Shown here one piece after another: positions 22,999 to 32,700 of a stretch of DNA of 44,315 bases (within the stretch, counting starts at the first letter, position 1; the number at the start of each line of letters is the position of its first letter). Origin of the DNA: an uncultured bacterium (GTDB taxonomy: Bacteria; Actinomycetota; Coriobacteriia; Coriobacteriales; Eggerthellaceae); NCBI GenBank assembly GCA_937890835.1, contig CALADF010000019.1:1-44315 (forward strand), given 5' to 3'. The position numbers and the translations under genes were made by a program. The notes under the pieces are model-generated. The model saw only the letters and a program-made list of their open reading frames with translations, was not told the origin of the DNA and did no database searches.

Positions 22999-23960
22999 CG
23001 CAAGCTCGAACCACGACGGACGGGCAAGGAGCCGGCGGCACGGTCTTTCTCTGCCCCGGCCAAGGGTCGCAGAAACCAGGCATGGGCGCCGACTTGCTCG
23101 GCGACCCGACGATCGCGCGCACGGTCGATTGCGCCTCTGCGGTGTTCGCGCGCGACATGGGCGCGCTGCTGGCAGACGCCGACCCGCACGCGCTCGACGA
23201 CCCGCGCGCGGCTCAGGCGGCCATCGTCACGCTGACGGTCGCCATCGGACGCGCCCTCATCGAACGCGGCGTCGAGCCATGCGTCATCGCCGGGTTCTCG
23301 CTCGGGCAGATGAGCGCGCTGGCGCTCGCGGACATGATCTCGGACGAGGACGCCTTCGCGCTCGTCGATGTCCGCGCGCGCATCATCTGCGACACGGCGG
23401 CGGAAAACCCCGGGGCCATGAGCGCCCTGCTGAAAGCTAGCGAGGATGAAGCGCGAGCGCTCTGCGCCCGATGCGCCGACGGCGAGGTGCTCGTTCCGGC
23501 CAACTTCAACTGCCCCGGCCAGATCGTCATCTCGGGCTCCCTTCGCGCCGTCGAACGAGCCGAAGAATCGTGGCGTGCGAACGGCGGCAGGTCCGCACGG
23601 CTCGCGACGGCGGGCGGCTTCCACTCCCCTTTGATGGAGCCCGCACGCGCACCGTTTTCCGCGTACCTGGAAACCGTCCGTTTCTCCGAGCCGCGCGTTC
23701 CCGTGATCTGCAACACCGACGCCACGCCCCTCGATGCGTCAAGCGTCCGCGCGCGCCTGGTCGACCATCTCACCGGGCCCGTGCTGTTCGACCGCGGCAT
23801 CGAACGCATCCTCGAAGCTCATCCGGGCTGCCGGTTCATCGAGACGGGCTTCGGCGGCGTACTCACGGGCCTCGTCAAAAGAATCGCCGAGGACGCCCCG
23901 CGCCTGTGCGTCCAGGATGAGAAAAGTCTGAGGGAATGCCTTGAAAGGCGAAACGGATAA
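22995..23960 (+). CDS. fabD: Malonyl-CoA:ACP transacylase
   Basis: This 321-residue enzyme moves malonyl from CoA to ACP. It has CPGQGSQKPGMG at the N terminus, the nucleophile Ser102, Arg127/129 in DVRARIICD, and His210 in GGFHSPLM. The nucleophile elbow reads GFSLGQ instead of the usual GHSLGE: the His before the Ser and the Glu after Gly are replaced. The start overlaps the fabK stop (ATGA at 22995). The same frame is open long before this, but that is a shadow of acpP and fabK. Confidence 0.94.
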   Translation: MTQARTTTDGQGAGGTVFLCPGQGSQKPGMGADLLGDPTIARTVDCASAVFARDMGALLADADPHALDDPRAAQAAIVTLTVAIGRALIERGVEPCVIAGFSLGQMSALALADMISDEDAFALVDVRARIICDTAAENPGAMSALLKASEDEARALCARCADGEVLVPANFNCPGQIVISGSLRAVERAEESWRANGGRSARLATAGGFHSPLMEPARAPFSAYLETVRFSEPRVPVICNTDATPLDASSVRARLVDHLTGPVLFDRGIERILEAHPGCRFIETGFGGVLTGLVKRIAEDAPRLCVQDEKSLRECLERRNG

Positions 23961-23965
23961 CCGCC

Positions 23966-24778
23966 ATGACGGCGACGAAAAAGAGAGGAGCTGAAACCTT
24001 GCCCCCGACAAACCCCACGAGCAACGCCCCCGACGGCGCGCGCAGCGCCATCGTCACCGGGTCGAGCCGCGGTATCGGCCGCGCGATCGCACTTGAGCTC
24101 GCCGAAGCCGGCTGCAACGTCTGCGTCAACTGCGCGAGCCCGCGTTCGCTCGATGCGGCGCGCGAGCTCGCCGAAGCGATAACCGAGCAGGAAGGCGTGC
24201 GCGCCATCGCCGTCGCCGCCGACGTCTCGCGCATGGAGGAGGCCGCCCGCCTCGTCGACGCGACGCTTGAGACGTTCGGGCGCATCGACGTGCTGGTGAA
24301 CAACGCGGGCATCACGCGCGACGGACTCATCGCGAAGATGGACGAGGCCTCGTTCGACGAGGTGATCGACGTGAACCTGAAAGGCACGTTCAACTGCTGC
24401 AAGGCCGTGACGCGCACCATGATGAAGCAGCGCGGCGGCCGCATCGTCAACCTAAGCAGCGTCGTGGGCGTCAAGGGGAACGCGGGCCAGGCGAACTACG
24501 CCGCCTCGAAGGCGGGCGTGATCGGGCTGACGCTCGCCCTCGCCAAGGAGCTCGCCCCGCGCGACATCACCGTCAACGCCATCGCGCCCGGGTTCATCGA
24601 AACCGACATGACGCACGTCCTCGGGGAGAAGGCGCGCGCGTCAATCGCCGACCGCATCGGCCTGCGCAGGCTCGGGAAACCCGCCGACGTCGCGCATCTC
24701 GCGGCGTTTCTCGCAAGCCCCGAGGCAGCCTACATCACCGGCCAGGTGATCTGCGTGGACGGAGGGCTGACGCTATGA
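23966..24778 (+). CDS. fabG: 3-Oxoacyl-ACP reductase
   Basis: This short-chain dehydrogenase reduces beta-ketoacyl-ACP with NADPH. It has the cofactor motif TGSSRGIG, NNAG, and the catalytic Ser-Tyr-Lys set in NLSSVVG and YAASKAG, ending with GQVICVDGG. From the ATG at 23966 the protein has 270 residues, but that ATG has no clear ribosome site. A TTG at 23999 lies eight bases after AGAGGAG and would give 259 residues with a more usual N terminus, so the true start may be there. The stop overlaps the fabF start in ATGA. Confidence 0.94.
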   Translation: MTATKKRGAETLPPTNPTSNAPDGARSAIVTGSSRGIGRAIALELAEAGCNVCVNCASPRSLDAARELAEAITEQEGVRAIAVAADVSRMEEAARLVDATLETFGRIDVLVNNAGITRDGLIAKMDEASFDEVIDVNLKGTFNCCKAVTRTMMKQRGGRIVNLSSVVGVKGNAGQANYAASKAGVIGLTLALAKELAPRDITVNAIAPGFIETDMTHVLGEKARASIADRIGLRRLGKPADVAHLAAFLASPEAAYITGQVICVDGGLTL

Positions 24779-26085
24779 GATCGCGCATCACCGAGAAAAG
24801 CGCTGCGGTAAAGAACGCCTCCACGCGACGCGGCGACGGCACGCACCGCGTCGTCATAACCGGCGCCGGAGCCGTCAGCCCGGCAGGCGTCGGCGTCCCG
24901 GCGCTTTGGGAGGCCGTCACGCAGGCGCGTGTGCGCATCGCGCCCATCGAGCGCTTCGACGCGGACGCCTTCGACGTCAAGCTCGCTGCGGAAGTGCGCG
25001 GATTCGACCCCTGCGATCACGGGCTGAGCAAGAAGGAGGCGCGTCGGTTCGAGCGATTCGTCCAATACGCCATCGTCGCCGCCGACGAGGCCATCGCGCA
25101 GGCGGGACTGACCATGACCGACGAGGATCCCGCCCGCATCGGCATCTCCTTCGGTTCGGGCATCGGCGGCATCGACGAGCTCCAACGCGGCTTCGACGCG
25201 CTGTTCGCGAAGGGACCGAAACGGGTGAGCCCGCTGTTCGTCCCGACGATGATCTCCAACATGGCGGCGGGCAACCTCGCCATCCGCTACGGCATGCAGG
25301 GCAGCTGCCACAACGTGGTCACCGCCTGCGCGACCGGGGCGCACAACATCGGCTGCGCCGTGCGCGACATCAGGCACGGATACGCCGACGTGGTCTTGGC
25401 GGGGGGATCCGAGGAGTCGGTGTCGCCCATCTGCATCGCGGGCTTCTCCAACCTCGGCGCGCTGTCCCGCGCCGAGGACCCCCTCGCGGCGTCCCTGCCC
25501 TTCGACGCGCGACGCGCGGGGTTCGTGGCGGGAGAGGGCGCGGGCGCGCTCGTCATCGAATCACTCGAGCACGCGCTCGCCCGCGGGGCTCGCCCCCTAG
25601 CCGAGATAACGGGGTTCGGATCCACCTGCGACGCCCACCACATGACCGCGCCCGACCCGCAAGGCGCAGGCATCGCGCGCGCCATGCGCGACGCGCTCGC
25701 CGAGGGCGGATTCACGCCCGCCGACCTGGGGCATCTCAACGCACACGGGACCGGCACCCACGCCAACGACGAAACCGAGTCGCGCGCGCTGCGCGAGCTG
25801 TGCGGAGACGCCGCCGAGCACGTGCCCGTCACCTCGGTCAAGGGGGCCATCGGGCACACGCTCGGGGCCGCGGGCGCGCTCGAGGCCATCGTGTGCGCGC
25901 TGTCGGTGGCAACCTCCGTCGTCCCGCCCACCGCAGGGTTCGCCGAGCCCGACGAGGGCTGCCCGGTCTCGGTCGTGCGATCCCCGCTGACGACGACGCC
26001 GCAGAAAGTCGCACTGTCCAATTCCCTCGGCTTCGGCGGGCACAACGCCAGCCTGGCCTTCAGCCCCCTCGAAACCACCTGCTAG
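24775..26085 (+). CDS. fabF: Beta-ketoacyl-ACP synthase II
   Basis: FabF elongates acyl-ACP with malonyl-ACP. The 436-residue protein shows the Cys-His-His triad: Cys185 in VTACATGAH, His324 in NAHGTGT and His361 in GHTLGAAGA, plus SNSLGFGGHNASL near the end. A ~23-residue N-terminal extension precedes the usual VVITGAGAVSPAG start. The ATG at 24775 overlaps the fabG stop; a later internal start cannot be excluded. It is tightly packed in the operon. Confidence 0.95.
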   Translation: MRSRITEKSAAVKNASTRRGDGTHRVVITGAGAVSPAGVGVPALWEAVTQARVRIAPIERFDADAFDVKLAAEVRGFDPCDHGLSKKEARRFERFVQYAIVAADEAIAQAGLTMTDEDPARIGISFGSGIGGIDELQRGFDALFAKGPKRVSPLFVPTMISNMAAGNLAIRYGMQGSCHNVVTACATGAHNIGCAVRDIRHGYADVVLAGGSEESVSPICIAGFSNLGALSRAEDPLAASLPFDARRAGFVAGEGAGALVIESLEHALARGARPLAEITGFGSTCDAHHMTAPDPQGAGIARAMRDALAEGGFTPADLGHLNAHGTGTHANDETESRALRELCGDAAEHVPVTSVKGAIGHTLGAAGALEAIVCALSVATSVVPPTAGFAEPDEGCPVSVVRSPLTTTPQKVALSNSLGFGGHNASLAFSPLETTC

Positions 26086-26093
26086 GAGACAAC

Positions 26094-26567
26094 ATGGAAA
26101 GCACTTTCCCCTGCGGAAAAGAGGCCATCGAGGCGGTCCTGCCCCATCGCGACCCCTTCGTCTGGCTCACGCGCATCATCGATTGCGAGCCGGGCGTCTC
26201 CTGCACGGCCGAACTCGACGTCGAACGCGACCTCTCCCTGTTCGCCGGGCACTTCCCGACGCATCCCGTCCTCCCAGGAGTCATCTTGATGGAGGCGCTC
26301 GCTCAAGCGGCGTCGTTTTGCCTGCTCGCAGGACGCGGCGAGGAAGGAGCGCTGGGATACCTGGTTGGAATCGACAAGGCGCGCTTTCGCCGCCAGGTGC
26401 GTCCGGGGGACACCGTCGCGCTCAAAGCGCGCATCGTGAAAAGCTCGAGCAGGCTGTGCGTGGCCGAAGTGGAGGCCCTCGTCGACGAGGCCGTTTGCGC
26501 AACGGCCGTGCAACGCTACGTGATCGCAGGCGCCGAGGCGGCGCCGACGCGGGAAACGCGAGGATAA
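26094..26567 (+). CDS. fabZ: 3-Hydroxyacyl-ACP dehydratase
   Basis: This 157-residue hot-dog-fold dehydratase converts 3-hydroxyacyl-ACP to trans-2-enoyl-ACP. It carries LPHRDPF and the catalytic segment AGHFPTHPVLPGVILMEALAQ with His53 and Glu67. The start is the ATG at 26094 after TAGGAGACAAC, eight bases past the fabF stop. Only one dehydratase is present in the operon and there is no fabM/fabA-like isomerase here, so the route to unsaturated fatty acids is not encoded in this window. Confidence 0.94.
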   Translation: MESTFPCGKEAIEAVLPHRDPFVWLTRIIDCEPGVSCTAELDVERDLSLFAGHFPTHPVLPGVILMEALAQAASFCLLAGRGEEGALGYLVGIDKARFRRQVRPGDTVALKARIVKSSSRLCVAEVEALVDEAVCATAVQRYVIAGAEAAPTRETRG

Positions 26568-26572
26568 GCACC

Positions 26573-29020
26573 ATGCCCAAAAGCTACACGACCATCGAGC
26601 GGTTCTTCCCGGACGAGGCGCATGCGCACGCGCCCGCAGCCCAATACGCCCGGAACGCCCATGCAGTCGAGGAGGCTTCGGTTCGACCCGCGGCGCGCAC
26701 GAACCCCGCTGCGCACGCGAGCGGAAGCGCTCCGGGCCACGGCATCCCCACCGCGCAGGAAAAACCCGTCCGCTGCGAGCGAGAAGAGGGCTCCCCCGCA
26801 GGCCGCGTCTTGTCGGACGACGCGTGCGCGGTCGTCTACCGCCCCACGCAAATCGCCGACGAGCTGAGACGCGAGAACGCAGACGACACGTTGCCGCGCG
26901 TCCTGGTCGTCGCGACGGGCAAGACGTTCAAGCGCGTGCGCGCAGACGTTGCCGACTGCGGCCTCACCGTCGTCGTGCCGCACGTCGGGGACCGCAGACT
27001 CGACGCGCACGCGAAGACCGCCGACGCCGTCGCGCCCCTCGAGGCGACGCCGCACATCGACGCGTTCTCCAACGCCTACGCCGTGCTCGCCTGCGCCCGG
27101 GCGTGCGACGCACGCGCCGTCCTGCTCTGCGCGGAGTCCGCACCGCTTGCCGGCGACCGGGTTTTCCTCGCCCAGGCAGCGGCATGCGGCATGAGCGTGT
27201 TCACCGCGGGAGACCCGAGCCGCCTCTCGCTCGGGTGGGCAAAGGTGCGCGCGCCCAAAGCAGGCGAGGACGCGGCGCCGGAAGATCCCGCTTGGACACG
27301 CTGTCACAGCTGCTCGTTCACCTTCCCCCGAAAAGCGTTCGCCGAAGCCGGGCACGCCTGCCCGCGATGCGGCACGCTCCTTCGCCTCAACGCTGCGGAG
27401 CGCATCGACCTCATCTGCGACGAGGGCACGTTCGAAGAATGGGACGCCGACATGCCCGATGCCGACCCGCTCTCGTTTGCGGGCTATCGGGAGAAGATCG
27501 CGTCGGTACGGCGAAAAACGGGCGCCGCGGAAGCGGTCCGCACCGGAACGGGGGCGATCGAGGGCGTGCGGTGCGCGTTCGGGTTCATGGACTCGAGCTT
27601 TCTCATGGGATCGATGGGCGCCACGGTCGGCGAGAAGATCGCGCGGCTCTTCGATCGCGCATGCGAGAAGAGGCTGCCGGTCGTCATCTTCTGCGCGTCG
27701 GGCGGCGCGCGCATGCAGGAGGGGCTCGCATCGCTCATGCAGATGGCGAAGACCTCCTGCGCCCGCGCGCGCCACGACGCGGCGGGGCTTTTATACGTGT
27801 CCGTGCTGACCGATCCGACCACCGGCGGCGTGACCGCGTCGTTCGCCATGCAGGGGGATGTCATCCTCGCGGAGCCTGGCGCCCTCATCGGCTTCGCAGG
27901 GCAGCGCGTCATCCGCGACACCATCAAGCAAGAGCTGCCGCCGGGCTTCCAAACCGCCGAGTTCGCGCTCGATCACGGCTTGATCGACGCCATCGTGAAG
28001 CGCGACCGCATGCGCGACGCGCTCGCGGACGTTCTCGCCCTGCACGTCTGCGACGGGCCTGTGCCCGGTCGCGCGCGCAACACAGCAGCACGCGTGACCG
28101 TAAGCAACGCGGCGCGCAGGGACGAGCGGGCGCTGTCGCTCCTCTCGCGCATCCCAGGATTGAGAAAACTCGCGAAGCCCTCGCCACGCGAGAGCGCCCC
28201 CTCGCGGGCATCGCGCGACGAGACGGGGTGCACGGAGACGAACGGCGCCTGGGAGAGCGTCCTGCTCGCTCGCAACGTGCACCGTCCGACCGCGTTGTTT
28301 TACCTCGACCGCATGGTCGAGGGCTTCGTGGAGCTGCACGGGGACCGTGCGTTCGCCGACGACGCCGCCATCGTCGGCGGCGTCGGATGGATGGGAGGAC
28401 GCGCGGTCACCGTCATCGCCCAGGAGAAAGGCTCCGATCTGAAAGAGCGCATCAAACGCAACTTCGGCTGCCCGCAGCCCGAAGGGTACCGAAAGTCGCT
28501 GCGTCTGATGAAGCAGGCGGAGAAGTTCGGCCGGCCCGTCGTGTGCATCGTCGACACGCAGGGCGCGTTCTGCGGAACGGAAGCCGAGGAGCGCGGCCAG
28601 GGAAACGCCATCGCCGACAACCTCGCGTGCATGGCGGCGCTGCGCACGCCCATAGCGAGCGTCCTTATCGGCGAAGGGGGATCGGGCGGGGCGCTCGCGT
28701 TGGCCGTGGCGAACCACGTGGCCATGCAGGAGCACGCCGTGTACTCGGTGCTCTCCCCCGAAGGGTTCGCCTCCATCCTGTGGAAGGACCGTTCACGCGC
28801 GCCCGAGGCCGCAGCGGCCATGCGCATGAGCGCACGCGAGGCGCACGAGATCGGCGTGGTCGACGCCGTGCTGTCCGAAGGGCGAGCCCCGGCTCATGAA
28901 AACCCCGAGCAGGCGGCGCTCGTCATGAAGAACCACCTCGCCTGCGTGCTCGACGAGCTGAGCGCGCTCGACGGCGCACAGGCCGTCGCGGAAAGGCAGC
29001 GCCGCTTCGCCCGGTTTTAG
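26573..29020 (+). CDS. Acetyl-CoA carboxylase carboxyltransferase AccD-AccA fusion with extra N-terminal domain
   Basis: This 815-residue fusion supplies carboxyltransferase activity for malonyl-CoA. Residues 1-105 are low-complexity. Residues ~108-215 resemble a degenerate biotin-carboxylase N-terminal (pre-ATP-grasp) domain: PRVLVVATGKTFKRVRADV, then DAFSNAYAVLACARACDARA, then GDRVFLAQAAACGMSVFTAG, with no ATP-grasp domain after it. AccD follows: zinc ribbon Cys244/247/263/266, FGFMDSSFLMGSMGATVGEK and FCASGGARMQEG. AccA is ~555-800: RPTALFYLDRM, GDRAFADD and GEGGSGGALAL. The start ATG follows GAGGAT overlapping the fabZ stop. It is last in the operon, ending in a terminator. accB and accC are not nearby. 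Confidence 0.93.
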   Translation: MPKSYTTIERFFPDEAHAHAPAAQYARNAHAVEEASVRPAARTNPAAHASGSAPGHGIPTAQEKPVRCEREEGSPAGRVLSDDACAVVYRPTQIADELRRENADDTLPRVLVVATGKTFKRVRADVADCGLTVVVPHVGDRRLDAHAKTADAVAPLEATPHIDAFSNAYAVLACARACDARAVLLCAESAPLAGDRVFLAQAAACGMSVFTAGDPSRLSLGWAKVRAPKAGEDAAPEDPAWTRCHSCSFTFPRKAFAEAGHACPRCGTLLRLNAAERIDLICDEGTFEEWDADMPDADPLSFAGYREKIASVRRKTGAAEAVRTGTGAIEGVRCAFGFMDSSFLMGSMGATVGEKIARLFDRACEKRLPVVIFCASGGARMQEGLASLMQMAKTSCARARHDAAGLLYVSVLTDPTTGGVTASFAMQGDVILAEPGALIGFAGQRVIRDTIKQELPPGFQTAEFALDHGLIDAIVKRDRMRDALADVLALHVCDGPVPGRARNTAARVTVSNAARRDERALSLLSRIPGLRKLAKPSPRESAPSRASRDETGCTETNGAWESVLLARNVHRPTALFYLDRMVEGFVELHGDRAFADDAAIVGGVGWMGGRAVTVIAQEKGSDLKERIKRNFGCPQPEGYRKSLRLMKQAEKFGRPVVCIVDTQGAFCGTEAEERGQGNAIADNLACMAALRTPIASVLIGEGGSGGALALAVANHVAMQEHAVYSVLSPEGFASILWKDRSRAPEAAAAMRMSAREAHEIGVVDAVLSEGRAPAHENPEQAALVMKNHLACVLDELSALDGAQAVAERQRRFARF

Positions 29021-29060
29021 ACACGGCTCGTCGGGGCTCCGAGACACCGGCGAGCTGTGT
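29021..29060 (+). terminator. Terminator-like hairpin ending the fab operon
   Basis: A 14-bp stem with two mismatches (29021-29034 and 29047-29060, 12-nt loop) starts immediately after the acc stop codon and is followed by CTTCCCTC. The T content is modest. Confidence 0.6.
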
Positions 29061-29085
29061 CTTCCCTCAAATAAATTAACCATGC

Positions 29086-29114
29086 TTTACTTTTTGCATC
29101 CATGCGCATAAAAT
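29086..29114 (+). promoter_or_regulatory. Promoter of the DUF454 gene
   Basis: TTTACT (29086-29091), a 17-bp spacer and TAAAAT (29109-29114) make a good sigma-70 promoter with a ~58-nt leader. The 13-nt stretch TGCTTTACTTTTT (29083-29095) recurs exactly in the promoter of the ABC transporter at 29686-29698. Confidence 0.65.
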
Positions 29115-29178
29115 AGCGAAAGTTCGTAATGGCTAACATGTTACGCTCCATCCCGAAATGCGCACGCGGAGGTAATCT

Positions 29179-29580
29179 ATGGAAAAAGGCAGGGTGAGCA
29201 CGACGGCATGGGCCGTCGCCGGATTCGCAAGCTTCGGACTCGGAGCCGTCGGCACCGTCATCCCCATCTTGCCTACAACGCCGTTTCTGCTCGTCGCGGC
29301 GTTCTGCTTCGCGCGCAGCTCGCACAAGCTCAACAACTGGTTTCGCGGCACGAGGCTCTACCGCGAGGTTCTCGAGGGCTACGTTTCCAAACGCGCCATG
29401 ACGCCCGCGGCGAAGCTCAAGGTCATCATCCCCGTCACCATCGTGCTCGGGATCTCGTTCGCCCTCATGGCGTCCGCGCCCGTCGGCCGCGCCATCGTCG
29501 GCGCCGTATGGCTAGCCCACCTGGTCTATTTCGGCTTGATTGTCAAAACCGACCGGGACTCGCTGGCAAACGCCGCGTAG
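29179..29580 (+). CDS. DUF454 (YbaN-like) inner-membrane protein
   Basis: This 133-residue protein has three to four hydrophobic segments. It carries the family signature GAVGTVIPILPTTPFLLVAAFCFARSS followed by a conserved amphipathic loop (HKLNNWFRGTRLYREVLEGY), the hallmark of YbaN/DUF454. Function is unknown. The start is the ATG at 29179 with CGGAGG upstream. It lies 209 bp before the CydDC-like transporter on the same strand and shares a promoter motif with it, so the two may be co-regulated although separately transcribed. Confidence 0.9.
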   Translation: MEKGRVSTTAWAVAGFASFGLGAVGTVIPILPTTPFLLVAAFCFARSSHKLNNWFRGTRLYREVLEGYVSKRAMTPAAKLKVIIPVTIVLGISFALMASAPVGRAIVGAVWLAHLVYFGLIVKTDRDSLANAA

Positions 29581-29688
29581 AGAAAAAGATCTCGCTCTAC
29601 GCTTCGCCCCACTCCGCCCGGTGCATCGTCCCCGCCTCGTCCAGCGCCCCCGCCCCGACCGGCGCCTACGAGTTTTTGTTTCCCCTGC

Positions 29689-29716
29689 TTTACTTTTTCC
29701 GCGCATGCCCTACAAT
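29689..29716 (+). promoter_or_regulatory. Promoter of the CydDC-like transporter
   Basis: TTTACT (29689-29694), a 16-bp spacer and TACAAT (29711-29716) form the promoter. It is preceded by the same TGCTTTACTTTTT element as the DUF454 gene and followed directly by a palindrome covering the start site. Confidence 0.68.
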
Positions 29717-29746
29717 GCATAAAGTTATCTATTTTTAACTTTATGC
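29717..29746. promoter_or_regulatory. Operator-like inverted repeat at the transporter start site
   Basis: Perfect 11-bp arms GCATAAAGTTA (29717-29727) and TAACTTTATGC (29736-29746) are separated by 8 bp. The repeat begins at the end of the -10 box and spans the expected +1. It is A/T-rich in a GC-rich genome, so it looks like a repressor site rather than a terminator. Confidence 0.65.
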
Positions 29747-29789
29747 GCTCGGCATCGAACGGGCGCGATGCCGAAGGAGCAACCCGCCC

Positions 29790-32700
29790 ATGTTCGACAA
29801 ACGCCTCCTCGCCATGGTCCCGCAAGCCCGTCGCTTCATCATCGCCGACGTGGCGCTTCAGTGGATCGGCCTTCTGGCGAACATCATCCTGCTCTTCCTC
29901 ATCGGAGCGTTCCTCCAAAGCTCGCTTGCAGGCGAAGCCGACGCGCAAGGCGCTCTCGCCCTCATCGGCGCTGCCGCGGCGGCCATCGTCGTGCGCATGG
30001 CGTGCCAATCCGGCGCCCAGATCATGGGGCAGAAGGCTGCGACCGCCGCCAAGCAGACCGTTCGCTCCGAGGTCTACGGCAAGCTCGTGAAGCTCGGGCC
30101 GGCTTACAGCGAATCGGTCGCCACCGCCGAGGCCGTCCAGGTCTGCGTCGAGGGCACCGAGCAGCTCGAGAGCTACTTCGGCTCCTACCTGCCCCAACTG
30201 CTCTACGCCGTCGCCGCGCCGCTCACGCTGTTCGCCTGCCTCGCGCCCGTGAGCCTTCCCGCCGCTCTCGCCCTGCTCGTATGCGTTCCGTTCATCCCCG
30301 TTTCCATCATGGCGGTGCAGAAGATCGCCAAGCGGACCATGAGGACCTACTGGGGCTCTTACACCGATCTCGGCGCGCTGTTCCTCGAGAGCATCCAGGG
30401 TCTGACCACCCTCAAGATCTACCAAGCCGACGAGCAGCGCCACCGCATCATGAACGACGAGGCGGAAAGCTTCCGCCGCGCCACCATGAACCTGCTCAAG
30501 ATGCAGCTTAACTCCATCACCATCATGGATTTGTTCGCTTTCGGCGGAGCGGCCGTCGGCATCATCGTGGTGCTCATGCAGTTCGCCGCAGGCTCGGTCG
30601 GCTTCGCAGGCGCCTTCACCATCGTCTTCCTCTCGGCCGAGTTCTTCATCCCGCTGCGCACGCTCGGATCGTTTTTCCACACGGCCATGAACGGCATGGC
30701 CGCCGCCGAGAAGATGTTCGCCATCCTCGACGCGCCCGAGCGAACCGCGGGCACGCGCACGATCGACCCGCACGATACCGGCATCGAGGCGGCGGGCGTG
30801 GGGTACTCCTACGACGGAGAGCGCGTGGTCCTCGAGAACGTTCGCTTCCGCGCGCCGCGCGGCTCCTTCATCGGCATCGCCGGCGAAAGCGGGTCGGGCA
30901 AGTCGACCTTCGCGGGCATCTTGTCGGGCGCGCACGCGCGCTACACCGGCTCCGTGCAAATCGGCGGCGTCGAATTGCACGACGTCGACGCGTCCTCGCT
31001 TCACGAAGCCATCGTCACGGTCACGCACGACAGCTACCTTTTCAAGGGAACGCTGAGGTCGAACCTCCTGCTCGCGAAGCCCGACGCAAGCGACGAGGAG
31101 ATGACGCGCGCCCTCGAACGCGCGCGCGTGCTCGATTTCGTCCGCGAATCAGGCGGGCTCGACATGCCCATCACCGCGCAAGGCGGCAACCTCTCGGGCG
31201 GGCAGCGCCAGCGCATCGCCATGGCGCGCGCCCTCCTTCATGACGCGCCGGTGTACGTGTTCGACGAGGCCACATCCAACATCGACGCCGACAGCGAGAA
31301 CGCCATCATCAGGCTCATCGAGGAGCTTTCGCGCACGCGCACCGTCATCATGGTGTCGCATCGTCTCAGCGCGCTCGCGAAAGCCGACCGCATCTACGTG
31401 TTCGAGAACGGGCGCGTGGTGGAGGCGGCGTCCCATGCCGAGCTCGTCGAAGCCGGCGGCGCCTACGCGCGCATGTGGGAGAAGCAGGCGCACCTGGAGC
31501 GCCGGCTCATCGGCGAGAAAGCTGATGCATCGGAAGGCGCGATCGCCGATGCCGGCGCGCAGGACGCACCCGACGCGCCCTCCCTCGACACGACGGCCCC
31601 TTCGCCCGCGACCGCGCGCACGCGTTCCGCTTTCTCCATCATGGCGCGCCTCGTCAAACTCACGCGCCCGTTGCTTCCCGTGATGGCGCTCGCCATCGTC
31701 CTCGGCATCGTGGGCTTTCTCGCCGCCATCTTCCTGACCGTGTTCGCCTCATGGGGGCTTCTCGCCCTCGTCGGCGCCCCGACGCCCTTCACGCTGACCG
31801 CGATCTGCATCCTCGTCGCCATCTGCGGGATCGTGCGCGGTCCTCTGCGTTACGGCGAGCAGCTGTGCAACCATTACCTGGCGTTTCGCATCCTCGCGCT
31901 CGTGCGCGACAAGGTGTTCGCCGTGCTGCGCAAGCTCGCGCCCGCCAAGCTGGAAGGCAAGGACAAGGGAAACCTCGTCTCCTTGGCCACCTCCGACATC
32001 GAGCTGCTCGAGGTCTTCTACGCCCATACGCTCTCCCCCGCCGCCATCGCGCTGGTCGTCTCTCTCATCATGACGGCGTTCATCGCGGCGCAATCCCCGC
32101 TGCTCGGGCTTTTGGCCCTTGCCGCCTACCTCACGATCGGCGTCGCGGTTCCCGCCGTCGCCTCGCGCGCAAGCGGCGGCGCAGGTCGCGCGATGCGCGA
32201 TGAGATCGGGGGGATGAACACCTTCGTGCTCGACTCGCTGCGCGGCCTGCGCGAAACGCTCCAGTTCGGGCGTGCGTCCGATCGGGCACGCGAGCTGAGC
32301 GAATCCATGAAGCGCTTGGCGGGCATCGAGGAGAGCCTCAAGGGGAAGACGGCCCTGTTCATGGCGGCGACGGGTGCTGCGGTCATGGTCTTCGACATCG
32401 CCATGGTGACCGCCTCGACCCATCTCGTCGCCGCAGGGTCGATCAGCTTCTCCCAGGCACTGCTGGCAACCGCCGCGCTCATGTCATCGTTTGGCCCGGT
32501 CATCGCCGTGGCCAACCTGGGGTCAACCCTCCAGCAAACGCTCGCATCGGGCGCACGCGTGCTCGACCTGATCGACGAGACGCCCCAAACCGAGGAAATC
32601 GTCGACGGAGCGGACATCGACCGCTTCACCGGGGTATCCGCCCGCGACGTCGACTTCTCCTACGGCAACGCGAGCATCCTCGAAAATGTGAACCTGACGG

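Noticed and set aside
26824..28899. 691-codon open frame inside the carboxyltransferase gene
   Set aside because: Translation is Arg/Ala/Gly-rich low complexity, the usual shadow in high-GC DNA; the accDA frame has real motifs.
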